NCBI GenBank assembly: GCA_030407085.1
Contig: CM059583.1
Location: forward strand, 207,574,001-207,638,000
From: Trichopria drosophilae
Taxonomy: Eukaryota; Arthropoda; Insecta; Hymenoptera; Diapriidae
DNA length: 64,000 nt
Reading direction: 5' to 3'
Shown here one piece after another: positions 13,075-23,230 of this stretch. How positions within the stretch are numbered: position 1 is the first letter of the stretch; every line of letters begins with the position of its first letter. The position numbers and the translations under genes are program-made. The notes beneath the pieces are model-generated. The model saw nothing but the letters and a program-made list of their open reading frames with translations. It was not told the origin of the DNA and did not search any database.

Positions 13075-13106
13075 CTGAAGAGGGCACACATCAGGTTGCC
13101 GAAACG
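13075..13106 (+). ncRNA. Hammerhead-like hairpin motif, right arm
   Basis: Mirror copy of the motif at 12560-12591, on the plus strand, because the arms are inverted complements. Confidence 0.35.
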
Positions 13107-13283
13107 TTTTTTTAAAATTTAAATTGTTTTATTCGAGGGACCGACTTCACCAAGAAAAGACTCATTAGAATTTTCATTCTATGAAAATTTCTTAAATTAA
13201 TTTATACAAGCGGTCAAGAATCAATTATTGGCAATCAGGATGATACAAAATCCTGATCAAATTCTTTCCAACCTCGGTACCAT

Positions 13284-14570
13284 GTTGCAAATTTCTTGAC
13301 AAAAATATGCAACCATAAGATACGTATTAGATATTAGAAATAACATACAAAGTTATGGTTGAGAGAATATTAGTTTTATAACTTAGGGTTGCAAACGATA
13401 TTAACTAATACTTCTATTCAAACGTTGTATGGAGTTTTACATCCAGTTAGACAATAATGACTATAGGGATACCAAGATTTATAGATTAATTAAAATCACA
13501 TTTTTTAGAGACCAGTGGTAGCAATAGTATTATATAGTATACATGTTAGAAATAATTTAGGTATAAACATCCAGAATTGAGTGTTTCGTTATTAAGAGAT
13601 AGGGAGGGGACTTTGTTCGTACTCTGGATATTAGGCGTAATCGTTACTTTACTTGCTTTTATAGATACGCACTATATTTTTCCAAAGTAATAAAATGGAC
13701 TATAATTTGGCATTCTGCGGAAAGAATTGATTCATATTTCCAGAAATTTGGTAATATTATTCAGATCGTATATTTTTGAACAATTTTGATAAAGTTTTAA
13801 GTGATTTTAGCGTACTGAAAATTTTAGACTTTCTGAAAATGAGAGTTAAGCTGGCTCGATCGGAAACCAAAATCCATTAGTATCGTTTCCAATTCTAATA
13901 TATTAAACATCTTTCGTCGCTTACGCGAAATTTAAAAATAGGTTATCGACATAACTTTGCCGGAAAATAAAATTTAACTTGTCAATTTTCATATCTCTGT
14001 AGTAATCCAGCAGCGATCAATAAAAAAACGAGATTTTAGTTGATTATATTATAACGATTCGAAATATGCATCGAAAAAGTAATGTTATTGGCAATTCTAC
14101 GGAAATATTACATACAAAAGTGAACGGTTATACAAATTATTAATAAATACAGAAATTGATAGTTCTTATTAATTGAATGTTTCTTCTGCAACAATTGTTT
14201 TAATTTTGCTAATAATAAGTGTGCTTCAGCACTCTTAAAATAGTAGTATTGAGTCCTCATCTCGCAAGCGGAATCCACTTAGCCCAAGTGGTATAATCGT
14301 CTTGACGTTGTAAGAGTGTATTAGATACGTTTCAAGTAAATTTTACCACGGAATGATTAGGTGGTGCAGGTTAGGTGTCACCTAATTTCAATTAAAACGG
14401 TCCCAAAAATTAAACTGTTTTCTTCATCTGCACCTCAGTGGCGATCAAAGTAAATTAACCTGGGACTCTTATTATAAAAGGAAAAAAGAAAGAAAGAACT
14501 GAGCATTAAAATAAGGCGTTTAACCTAAGATACGTACCAACGTCTGTGCTAGCCGACTAGATTTTCCAAT
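13284..14570. other. AT-rich stretch, nothing recognised
   Basis: No supported gene or repeat. All open frames are short and stop-rich. Confidence 0.5.
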
Positions 14571-14582
14571 TTCATCTAAAGC

Positions 14583-15421
14583 AAGATGGAACAATTTAAA
14601 AAACTAGGAATACTCAAACCTAAACAGCCCCTTTCTTCACTACACTGTTCCCTAGACGACCTAAATACTTATTTCTGCAGCATCTCCAACTCAAATATTA
14701 CCATCCCATCTATCTTGAGTTTTCCGATTCATTGGATATCTTCCACTTTGACATAATAATTACGGATAATCTAAAGCAAGTTTTCAAGTCAATGTTATCC
14801 AAGTCTGCTGGATCTGATAGCGTAGATTACAGTGATATTTCGGCTGCGTGGCGGGATTTGTAGAACCACTTCTTGGTCCCCTGAACAATAGTCTAAAGTC
14901 GGGAAGGCTTCCACGAGAATAGAAAAACTCTCACATTAGACCTATATATAAGACAATGTAGACATTTCTATTCCTTTCATTAAACTCAAAGCGGTAAGTA
15001 TCTGATAATCATATTTGAAATGGATTACATCCTGCTTGTCAACTCGAATGCAGGCAGTAACTGATGCGAACGGTGAACGTTCGAAATGGTTTGAGGTATG
15101 AGCAGAGGAGTATCGGAAGGCTCTATCCTAAATTCCCTAGTTTTCTCAATTCTTATTAATGACATCTCTGAGGTCCTATCCTACTCCACGAATTTTCTCT
15201 GTGCAGATGATTTCAAATTTATGATTCAATGTAAAATGTCAGACCTGGATCAAATAATCGCCCATCTAAAAACTGGCGCTAATCTATTTCAAATTATGCT
15301 AAAACAACCGAACTATTCTGAGTTACCAGACCTCTTGCGTTTTATCTCCCAAAAGGATCATCTGGACATCAACTCTATCGAAATGGTTATACCTATATCA
15401 CAACTAGAGCATTTCGATTAA
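14583..15421 (+). pseudogene. Broken non-LTR retrotransposon reverse transcriptase
   Basis: Fragments of one enzyme read in order along the plus strand. About 14583-14690 gives a segment with SLDDLNTYFCSIS, the linker before the polymerase. About 14770-14840 reads LKQVFKSMLSKSAGSDSVDY, corresponding to the conserved 'K-S-x-x-A-G-x-D' block at the start of the RT domain. About 15098-15240 reads GVSEGSIL, LINDISEVLSYS and CADDFKF, corresponding to the P-Q-G-S-I-L-G-P block and the YADD catalytic box with Y replaced by C. Stops and frameshifts lie between these pieces and no endonuclease or tail is present. The copy is dead. This resembles Jockey/R1/CR1-type elements; the clade is not certain. 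The open part ends at 15421. Confidence 0.7.
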
Positions 15422-17985
15422 ATTCAACTTTAACATGGTGAAAACGCGCATGAGTTAGATTTTTTGACCATTTGAGTCAGATTGGAAAATCTATAATTAG
15501 TACGCTACGTATTTTTGTTCACTTCTCTTTATTGTTTTTGTACACAATTTACTCGCGTCAGTGCTCAACGATAACTGACTCACAGTCCAAATTGTTCCAT
15601 TACATTGTACACCCAACGAACACATCACAAATATTTATATATGTCTACGGATGTATTGTACTGCAATTGTCTTGCATTTGCAAAAATGGCCGTTTTCACA
15701 CCCACAGAATCGAAAAATATTGTTCTCGCGTAGAATTTATGGATCATACTGTGATTCGTTCACAACTATCTTTTCTGTTGTCTCCAAATAGTAACCATAT
15801 GCAATCTCCGAACGTGGCGTAAAACTCTTATTTTACACCCTTGGTACGAAAAGTACTATTAAAGAAATGCATTCCAGATGAATGAGAATTTGTCTGGACA
15901 CATTATACTCACGACTATAATCTTCGCTACCTTTATTAATCGAAATTCGGATTTAGTAGGACGCTTGTGGGATCATAATTTGGTGACACTATTTAATCAT
16001 TAGAAAGGGTGGAAAATTCATCTGAATGTAGATTATTAATCATTTCGTCGTATGTTGCTAGAGCAATGGGCATACCATAACGAGGAACGAAATTTGAGAG
16101 GATATTTTTGAAATAAAATATAACGAATTGACGTGTTTATTTACACGGATGTAAGGTACATTTTTACACCTTATTTATACGGTGTTTTAACTGAGATTTT
16201 TACAAAGGGACATGACAGATGAATGACAAAATTAGCACTTTTATATCTATTTTTGCAGTGAAAAATATTTTGAAATTGGATTATTTTCAGTGATATAATA
16301 GAAATGATTAACATTTTTACAATTTTCATGATGAATAGCATAGTTGATTTTCAAAATGCATAAAAAATTCGATCGGCCGCTTAATATTTGAAAGTGTCCT
16401 TTATACGCTTAGAAGATCAGTTAATGTGAGTGCGACTATGTGAACACGATAGGAATGATAAGACTCTCTGCTATTACCTTGATAACATCAAAAGAAGTGA
16501 ATCGGATGGTTCATCCTTAGAGAGCGTTTTTTAACATGATAAGTGTTACAAGAATTGTTTCAAGACTCATTTATGATAATGAAGAATGAACAAGATTTAA
16601 GATAATTGAAAAGTACGTGGAAGAGACAAAGGCAATTGAGATTTTATACTCTATGTAATGCTTAGGTGTACTAAAGTACACTTAATTTTCTTATATGCCA
16701 TTCTACGGAACTTGGATTTTATTACTTAGTCTGCTAACTAGTAGTGGATTGTGTTTTTTGCCCATGTACATATATACTTTACTTAATTTTAATCATTATC
16801 TCTTACAATTATGATAGCTACGCGCAATTTCAATAAAAATTCAAAATCATTGTGTATTTTTACTACAATGTAGGGGAGAGGAACCTTGTTGTACAGCAGC
16901 TCCTGTGGTGCAGCACTCGTATTTGATTACTGGTTTATTTACCTATTGTTCTGAAACTGTTGTCAATATCTAGTCTCATTATAAGCTTGTTTTCTAATAA
17001 ACCTCGAACTGATTACAGTTGCACAGGTTTTCTGAACGCAATGTGTGCATATACAGAGAATCGTTTCCTAACATTTTTTAACAATCAACCTATATATTAT
17101 GTACATTAAGGAAAACGAACTAAACGTAAAAACTTAGTTTCAGACCTATATTTTATCATATAAAAATGTTTTTGACAAAACAATTGACGCCTCATGTCTC
17201 CGGTTATGCAGCATTAAAAAAATAATTCTTTTAACATTACACCAAATATTACCAATATTGTTCCAGTGAAGTAATTTGTAGATCAAATCAAGGAAATCAA
17301 GGAAGTCACTGAACTTTGATAAATAAAGAGATGTAAACAAATTTCAAATAAACACAAAATAACAATTTGTATTAGAAAAATAAACAAAATTCAATAATAT
17401 AATACTTTCTATGTAAAAACTCTTGAATATTATTAAAAAATCATAAATCTGGAATTTCTATTGGTTCCACTCAATATTTTTACAATTTCGGCAGAATTTT
17501 TTAAATGCTGATCAACGAAAAGACAATTTTTTTATTCGGAAAAAAATCTGTTCGAATATACATAAGAGAGCAAAAAGTTAGGTACAGATATTAACTTAAC
17601 AACGGTAGCTGGGTCATCAAAATTGAAAACAATACCTCGTGCACAACAGGTACCCCTCCTCTATATGTAAAAGGGATTTGACTATATCGTATATACATGC
17701 TTCAAAATCAAATAGAAATATTCTACTAATCTTGAAGTATTCGACTAATTCGGACAAATTTTTAGGTAATTTATGCATATGTTTACCTATTACAGTTTTC
17801 CAGTTTAGAAATTGTTTACCATGACATTAATAACCTTGAAAAATTTTATTTTTAATAGTCTTATTGCGGATTTTTATGTGACACCTCCTCAAAAAAACCT
17901 ATAAAATCGATATGCAAACAAACTTTTTCATTACGCAACGTCCCTATTCAATATTACAGAGCTATTACCAAAACAATTGAATTGG
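15422..17985. other. Non-coding stretch
   Basis: The 116-aa open frame at 15472-15822 has no domain or motif I recognise and no good gene context. The rest is AT-rich and featureless. Confidence 0.45.
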
Positions 17986-17987
17986 TC

Positions 17988-18202
17988 CATGCAAAAAGGG
18001 CACTAAGTCCATATAGATAATTGTTGGGAAAACGAAAAAAAAATGATTTACTTTTCTTACAGAATGAAAAATAAAAATATTATGTAATAGAAATGTTGTT
18101 TTTATGCACTTACAATAGTACAAATATCGTTCTATGCTTGAAGTTAACGAGGATTTTTAATAATTATAAAAAATATCAATTGACTTAGGTCCCTTTTTCA
18201 TG
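17988..18202. mobile_element. MITE with AAAAAGGG ends
   Basis: The left end TGCAAAAAGGGCACTAAGTC (from 17990) is the inverted partner of the right end GACTTAGGTCCCTTTTTCA (to about 18200). A collapsed relative with the same ends lies at 18839-18897. No coding content; the target duplication is not clear. Confidence 0.5.
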
Positions 18203-18838
18203 AATCACGAGTAACATGAAAAAAAGTAATAATTTTATAACACAGCTAACTAATTTATGTGCAAAAGTTTTTGCAAAACATTTTGCGGTGTATTAAGAAT
18301 TAAATTCATTATCTTTTTCATCAGTAACAGTAGGCCATTCGATCAGGGAATTGTAGAAACCTAGATATTTATCTGGTATATATTGTTGTAATTTTAACCG
18401 ACGCTTGTTAATTAACCGACGTTAAATTATAACAGTTCCGAAAGATTATTGTTATTTGTAAATACAGTAAGTATGTATGTAATAATCAGTAAACAAATCT
18501 CTCTTAATACGAACAAGTTTGAATTATTCACATTTAATATTTCAAGACTGAACATTGTGGTAACATGATTTTCGTATATGTTAACATAACTATATTTACC
18601 AATATGGAAAGTATACAAAACTTGTACTGTATTTGTTGTTCACCAGTGTAGTTATAACTATTTCAACTACAACGCGTATCCTACAATATATCTTAGATGA
18701 CAATTTTTAGTGGTAAAATATACGACATGTATTTATTGGCACATATTTTACCGCAACAGGTAGTATTAAATACTTCTTTTATCTTTTACTGCATTTTTTC
18801 TCAGTGTAAATAATATGCGATATAAAAAAATGTCACTT

Positions 18839-18897
18839 CCAATTTATGCAAAAAGGGATCTAAATCCTGGACTTAGGGCCCTTTTTGCATAAATTGG
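18839..18897. repeat. Short perfect hairpin related to the 17988 MITE
   Basis: CCAATTTATGCAAAAAGGG (18839-18857) is perfectly complementary to CCCTTTTTGCATAAATTGG (18879-18897), with a roughly 20-base centre that also partly pairs. It carries the same AAAAAGGG...CTTAGG core as the ends of 17988-18202, as if the interior had been deleted. Confidence 0.65.
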
Positions 18898-19059
18898 ACA
18901 TCAGGAAATGAAGATTAATAATTTTAATAAGTGCCAAATGAAAGACCGGAGCCTCAAAAGTTAGAATTTATCATTATCTCAATTTACCCAAAAATTGACT
19001 TAGTGTCATGTGGGTTTAAACCTTTGAACCACAAATTTTTCTACAAATTAAAGTTTTAT

Positions 19060-19420
19060 GAAAATTGTTAAACAAGGATTCTACGAGTCGCTGAATACGA
19101 ATCCGTTCTTTTAGTATATAAAAATTACAAATGGCAGTTCCCCAGTATGGCGAACGAATTAAAAAATGTCAATCAAAATTTTCGCTTTCGTGGCTCAAGC
19201 AGCAAAAATTTCCTCCGTAAATGTGAAGTATGGCGACATCTATTAAGAAGATCTGCAGCTTTTGCAACTTAAGGATTAATTATAATCAAACTATATATAA
19301 AGGGCCTTTAATAAAAAAAATACAATACTCACTACTTAGGTGTTTTCGAATTCGCTTATACCAAATCTGTTTCGATTTTGAATTATTTAAAATGGTGGGT
19401 TCGATAGGGCGGACAAAATA
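19060..19420. repeat. Diverged GTCGCTGA / ATGGCGG repeat fragments
   Basis: GAGTCGCTGAATACGAATCC near 19086, AAATGGCAGTTCCCCAGTAT near 19130 and AAAATGGTGGGTTCGATAGG near 19389 match the interior blocks of the TTAA elements at 7288-8248 and 57277-58445. Ends cannot be seen. The open frame at 19230-19421 overlaps this repeat and is not credible as a gene. Confidence 0.5.
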
Positions 19421-19745
19421 ATACACTTTACCTATGATATCAATGGTAGAACGTCTTTATTTCATATATTATTTCATCATATTTGTATTACTTGCTCATA
19501 TTTTAATGACCTTAATTCATATTTTCATTGACAGCATTACAAAATATCATATATTTATGTATCATGATGTCTAAAAAGATTATATTGAAAATATTGTTTC
19601 ATCGTGTTTAAATAATATTCTGAAAATCTATAATATTTTGTTTACTATTTCCACATACGTTTACAGATTTATTTTCCCGAACAAAATTTCCCTGTGTCGT
19701 CATATTATTTTAGACATTATTAGCGGTCGGCGAATTTCTGACTGG

Positions 19746-19755
19746 TTAGGTTAGG
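19746..19755 (+). repeat. Two TTAGG units
   Basis: TTAGGTTAGG matches the common insect telomere unit. Two units are far too few to mean a telomere; noted only as weak taxonomic colour. Confidence 0.3.
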
Positions 19756-19823
19756 TTCGTTTTAGGGCACGCATATACTTTTACTATACGAATAAACATA
19801 GTGATATTATTGTTTATGGTTAT

Positions 19824-19899
19824 TTGTCAATGTGATATTTTGTCATGTGACCAATTGTTATGTTCTATTTTATCGTGTGATTAGTTGTCATGTGAAATA
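19824..19899. repeat. Degenerate 15-bp tandem repeat, five units
   Basis: Consecutive units TTGTCAATGTGATATT, TTGTCATGTGACCAA, TTGTTATGTTCTATT, TTATCGTGTGATTAG and TTGTCATGTGAAATA share the frame TTGTCATGTGA. The first unit has one extra base. The period is a multiple of three, but the frame meets a stop, so coding is unlikely. Confidence 0.65.
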
Positions 19900-20019
19900 A
19901 AGACGTGTAGCCGATATCAGCATATTATATTCCCGCTATAAGCAGTGGTCAGCAGCAAGTCGTTCGAAGCGAAACCAACTTTAATTTAACCCATTATGTC
20001 CGAGAGATGCAACAATGCA

Positions 20020-20460
20020 CATGTTTTAGTTGATATTCGATCATTCTCAACAGGAATTAAGGGTAATATTGACTTGAAAATGACGAACCCTACCTATTTT
20101 CGATGTTCTTTCGATTGGCTTGATAAACGATGCTTTTAAATTGTTTCCAAAACTGATATGGCATATTTTTTTTTATTATTTGTTATTTAGATGGAAGAAT
20201 CTTTTACTAAATTGTTGCCATATCGTAAGATTTTTGGATTTTTGCGAGAAAAATGCTGCTTGAAAACGAAATCGAAAAATTGTTCACCGGTCGGGGATCG
20301 AACTCACGACCTACGACTTCGTAGTCCAGTGCGTTACCATTATTTTAAATAAAAAATAAACAAAATTTCGTGTGTTTGGTTTTTTTGTAAAAAAATCCAC
20401 GTGCACACATTTTCCCGCTATTTTGAAGTATTTTATTGCATTGCGGTATACTATAATGGA
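20020..20460 (+). repeat. Dispersed repeat family E, copy 1 (hosts a SINE)
   Basis: This unit contains TTGATATTCGATCATTCTCA, GACTTGAAAATGACGAACCC, a GATTGGCTTGATAAACGA block and CCAAAACTGATATGGCA, then after an insertion TTTTAAATAAAAAATAAACA and a CACGTGCACACATTTTCCCG end. The same order appears in direct orientation at 24590-24745 (partial) and inverted at 25680-25960. The inverted copy lacks the SINE and therefore shows the pre-insertion state. Confidence 0.65.
20164..20346 (-). mobile_element. tRNA-derived SINE remnant
   Basis: Read on the minus strand it starts with TGGTAACGCACTGG, an A-box-like sequence, continues through an anticodon-arm-like palindrome CTACGAAGTCGTAG, and has GAGTTCGATCCCC, a good B box. 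It then runs into an unrelated body and ends in an A-rich tail (the T run at 20166-20174 on the plus strand). TATTTT flanks it at 20164-20169 and 20341-20346 as a possible target duplication. The tRNA acceptor stem is missing, so it is 5'-truncated or an old copy. The inverted family E copy at 25680-25960 lacks exactly this segment. Confidence 0.65.
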
Positions 20461-20609
20461 GTGGTCATCGTGAATTTTAAAATTCTAACCTTCTTGTCTT
20501 TCGATTGTCGTAGTCGAAATTGCATTTAAATGGTTTCAGAAACCAATAAGGCACATTATAAATAAAATGAATTCCGCATCTCGCGACGTATTCGCCTTTT
20601 TATTACACA

Positions 20610-20900
20610 ATACCGTTACTAAACCTACTAAAAAAAAAAGTTAATATTTTGGAAAATAGTTCGTTCAACAACGGAAATAACTGACCTTACTATTTTTTTA
20701 GTTGGATTTTGTAACCATTTAAAAATAGTTGGACTTACTAGATGGCAATGCTAAAATGGCGAAAGATATTGTCAAATTTACCATTTTTTATAGTTAAAAA
20801 TTTAACAAATTAAAATAGTTCGTTTAGTCATAGTTCGTGGGTCATCTTTACAAACTAGTTTGTTGCATAAGCTATTTTTCGATCAACTATTTTTCAGATA
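20610..20900. repeat. AAATAGTT-rich repeat, copy 1
   Basis: AAATAGTTCG, AAATAGTTGGACTTACTAG, AACTATTTTTC and similar words recur in both orientations. The same style occurs at 25310-25680 and, with the related word CTAATTNNATTAGT, at 34540-34745, 40240-40410 and 41095-41245. Probably decayed palindromic MITEs. Confidence 0.45.
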
Positions 20901-20989
20901 GATAAATCAAATATTGTAATTTTTCCGTGATATTTTATTGAATTTCGGTATAATATAATGGATCGGCCATCTTGAATTTTAAAATGTTA

Positions 20990-21441
20990 AGAATGTTCTT
21001 AGAATTCATTGAGAAATATAGTGGAATTTTTTCAGATTTTTTAAATGAGGTTTTGAGAAATTCGTTTTCAAAATTTTTTTCAAAATTGTAATTTATTTAC
21101 GAAAAATTCTGAACAAAATTTAGTGCATTCTCTGATAAATTCTAAGAGTTTTTTGTTCTTTGCAATTCTTTCCAAAAGTTGATAGTTTTCGAGGAAATCA
21201 ATTTCAAATATTATAGTTTAAGATTTTTTTTTCTCGAAAACTATCAGCTTTTGGGAAAAAATGCATAGAATAAAAAACTCTTATAATTCATCCGAGAATG
21301 CACTAAATTTTTTTCGGAATTTTGCGAAAAAAAATTATAATTTTGAAAAGAATTTTGAAAAAAATTTTTAAAAAACTTCATTTAAAAAATCTGAAAAAAT
21401 TCACTATATTTGTCAATGAATTCTAAGAATTTTTCATTCTT
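20990..21441. repeat. Fold-back repeat family A, copy 2
   Basis: Left arm 20990-21193, right arm 21233-21441, loop of 39 bases. The outer arms pair CTTAGAATTCATTG with CAATGAATTCTAAG, the inner arms CCAAAAGTTGATAGTTTTCG with CGAAAACTATCAGCTTTTGG. It shares its core with 3750-4180 and sits next to a second piece of family E sequence (about 20905-20985, matching 20405-20490). Confidence 0.7.
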
Positions 21442-22129
21442 AGCATTTTTTAAAACAAGCTCATAATTTTTCAGTTAGAGCGTCCAGAGATTTTTGAACA
21501 AAATGTTCACTGAGGTCCGCCATTTTGCAGCCGCCATTTTGAATGGTGAATTAATATCCATCCTATCTTTTAGTATAACTATTTACTCCACCAGATACAG
21601 AGATTTAGCTTGATTCAAACACGGTTCCATGTTCAAAAATACGATTATTTGAACAAATTTTTTCAAAATTCACAATTTTTTTATGTTTAAACCGCCATAG
21701 TAAAAAAATGGCGGCAGATATGGCCAATCCGAAACCGGATTTAGAAAATTCGACAAAAAATATAATAGGTGTGGTTATATCAACACGATTGAGTGACTTT
21801 ATCCATGAGAAAGCACCTGATGAAAAGAAGCCAAAATTTAGGGCATTTCAGGACGAAACGGGTTAAAAGTTCTAGTGATACGCCCTAATACGACCTTATA
21901 ATACAGGGTGAGTATTTCTTCTCTCCCAGTACGAATTAATCGATGACTGGACATTTCGTGATTATGAATGGATATGAATAGCTTAAAAATGTCAATAATA
22001 TAGGGTCAAAATTAATTTTTAAACCGTCTTAGATATTGACTAAGAGGGATTCTTATTTGTATATAGGCTATTAATAGAATGGACAAGGGTGACAAAATGT
22101 AGTGCATGCGTTTTCTCAAAATAAGAAAA
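21442..22129. repeat. ATGGCGG-type repeat pieces and unassigned DNA
   Basis: GTCCGCCATTTTGCAGCCGC near 21514, GCCATTTTGAATGG near 21534 and AAAATGGCGGCAGATATGGC near 21704 belong to the dispersed GCCATTTT/ATGGCGG series. The rest shows nothing recognisable. Confidence 0.45.
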
Positions 22130-22680
22130 TATGGAGTGGGCAGTGGTAGGGTGACGGAGCGTCGAAGTTAATGAAGGAACGATCGATTCGAGCGCTGTAT
22201 CCATTTTGGATGAAATTCCATTTATCAGAAATGGGGTGGCCGTTCGAGTTTGGATTTTCGCGTAAATTTTTTACTTTCACCGACGACCGCGGTATCGGGT
22301 GGTGGTGGAGGGTTGGAGAAGGCTGATTTATTCATATTCGGATATTGTTAGCCTGGAAAGGCATTTGAGTCTGCGCGACCGAACGCGCAATGCGGCACGC
22401 GATGAACCGAGGCAGACTCCTAATCTCGTTAGAAACGCGGATACGGGGTGGAGGACCCACGCTAGGGGTCGGCAAAGAAAAGTTAATCTTGTTAGGCCCG
22501 AATGCAGTTAACTTTTCAAAGGCCCTAACTATTCACTTTGACGGCGGCGCCTCCTCCTACTGCATCGCCACCGATGTCGTCTGTTATACAACTCAGAATT
22601 ATTTCCCCTGACAACCCCCCCCGAACGCCTCTAACCGACTTAATTACTTTCGCACTGCGACTCGAATATTTCCAAAGATG
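22130..22680. other. GC-rich island 1
   Basis: Base composition and complexity change sharply here. CpG-containing words are frequent (for example GACCGCGGTATCGGG near 22286, GCGCGACCGAACGCGCAATG near 22373, GACGGCGGCGCCTCCTCC near 22540). Two overlapping open frames of 70-73 codons are present (22299-22511, 22390-22611), but neither has a motif I recognise. Possible explanations are a promoter or first exon, a conserved non-coding element, or a fragment of foreign or repeat DNA. No TATA/initiator or splice pattern was convincing. Confidence 0.5.
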
Positions 22681-23230
22681 ACGATTCTCTATTGCGACCC
22701 GAAGTTAATTTACGTTGTTTATTTCCCTACGAACAATGGCGGTCGATGCATCACCCTACTCCTGCAAGGGAAATGTTTTCGTGATTGACTGTTCAAAATG
22801 ACGCAGTGATTTATCATTTCGACAAACGCCTGACAGGATGAATGACGGTTGGCAGACATGAATGAACGAACCACTGAATGGCAAATTGTTAAATAAATCT
22901 TCACTTACAATGATAGCTAAGCCTATCTTGAATGGTATTTTAAGTACCAGTGAATTTGAAATTGGAATTCTACTTCAATTTACAATGGCGTTTTTCTATC
23001 TGTTCAGTAAAATAATGAAAGAATCCGTATGTGGGCGCGCGTCAACTCCAAGGTTATACGAGAAGCATAACCATGAACTGTATAAATTCAAATGCGGTGT
23101 TTAAGAACGCTCAGTGCTTTTGAAACTAAACTAATCGACCAACTAACTAGATAATATATCTGTTTATATGAAGCAACTGGCAAATTAAGGATATTTAGAG
23201 TACATACGCGAACTATTCGTTTTTTACACT
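22681..23230. other. Flank of the island, nothing assigned
   Basis: Composition falls back gradually towards AT-rich. Short open frames on both strands (22719-22904 minus, 22862-23104 plus) overlap and show no domain. Confidence 0.4.

Larger units (their letters stand above)
12453..13283. mobile_element. Long inverted-repeat element with 14-base flanking duplication
   Basis: The arms 12465-12765 and 12896-13201 are inverted complements, apparently identical base for base except for one homopolymer (9 T against 14 A). A unique loop of 130 bases (12766-12895) and a 68-base non-paired tail (13202-13269) complete the unit. AACCTCGGTACCAT occurs at 12453-12466 and again at 13270-13283, a likely target-site duplication. 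Each arm carries a hairpin with CTGAAGA...GAAACG. The near-identity of the arms means recent formation or ongoing gene conversion. There is no coding content. The combination of inverted arms, a hammerhead-like core and a long target duplication recalls Penelope-like elements with inverted pseudo-LTRs; a DNA fold-back transposon is the alternative. Confidence 0.75.

Noticed and set aside
15472..15822. 116-codon open frame
   Set aside because: No motif, hydrophobic pattern or codon signal of a gene; it follows the dead RT but does not continue it.
19746..19755. Telomeric repeat
   Set aside because: Only two TTAGG units; common by chance in insect DNA.
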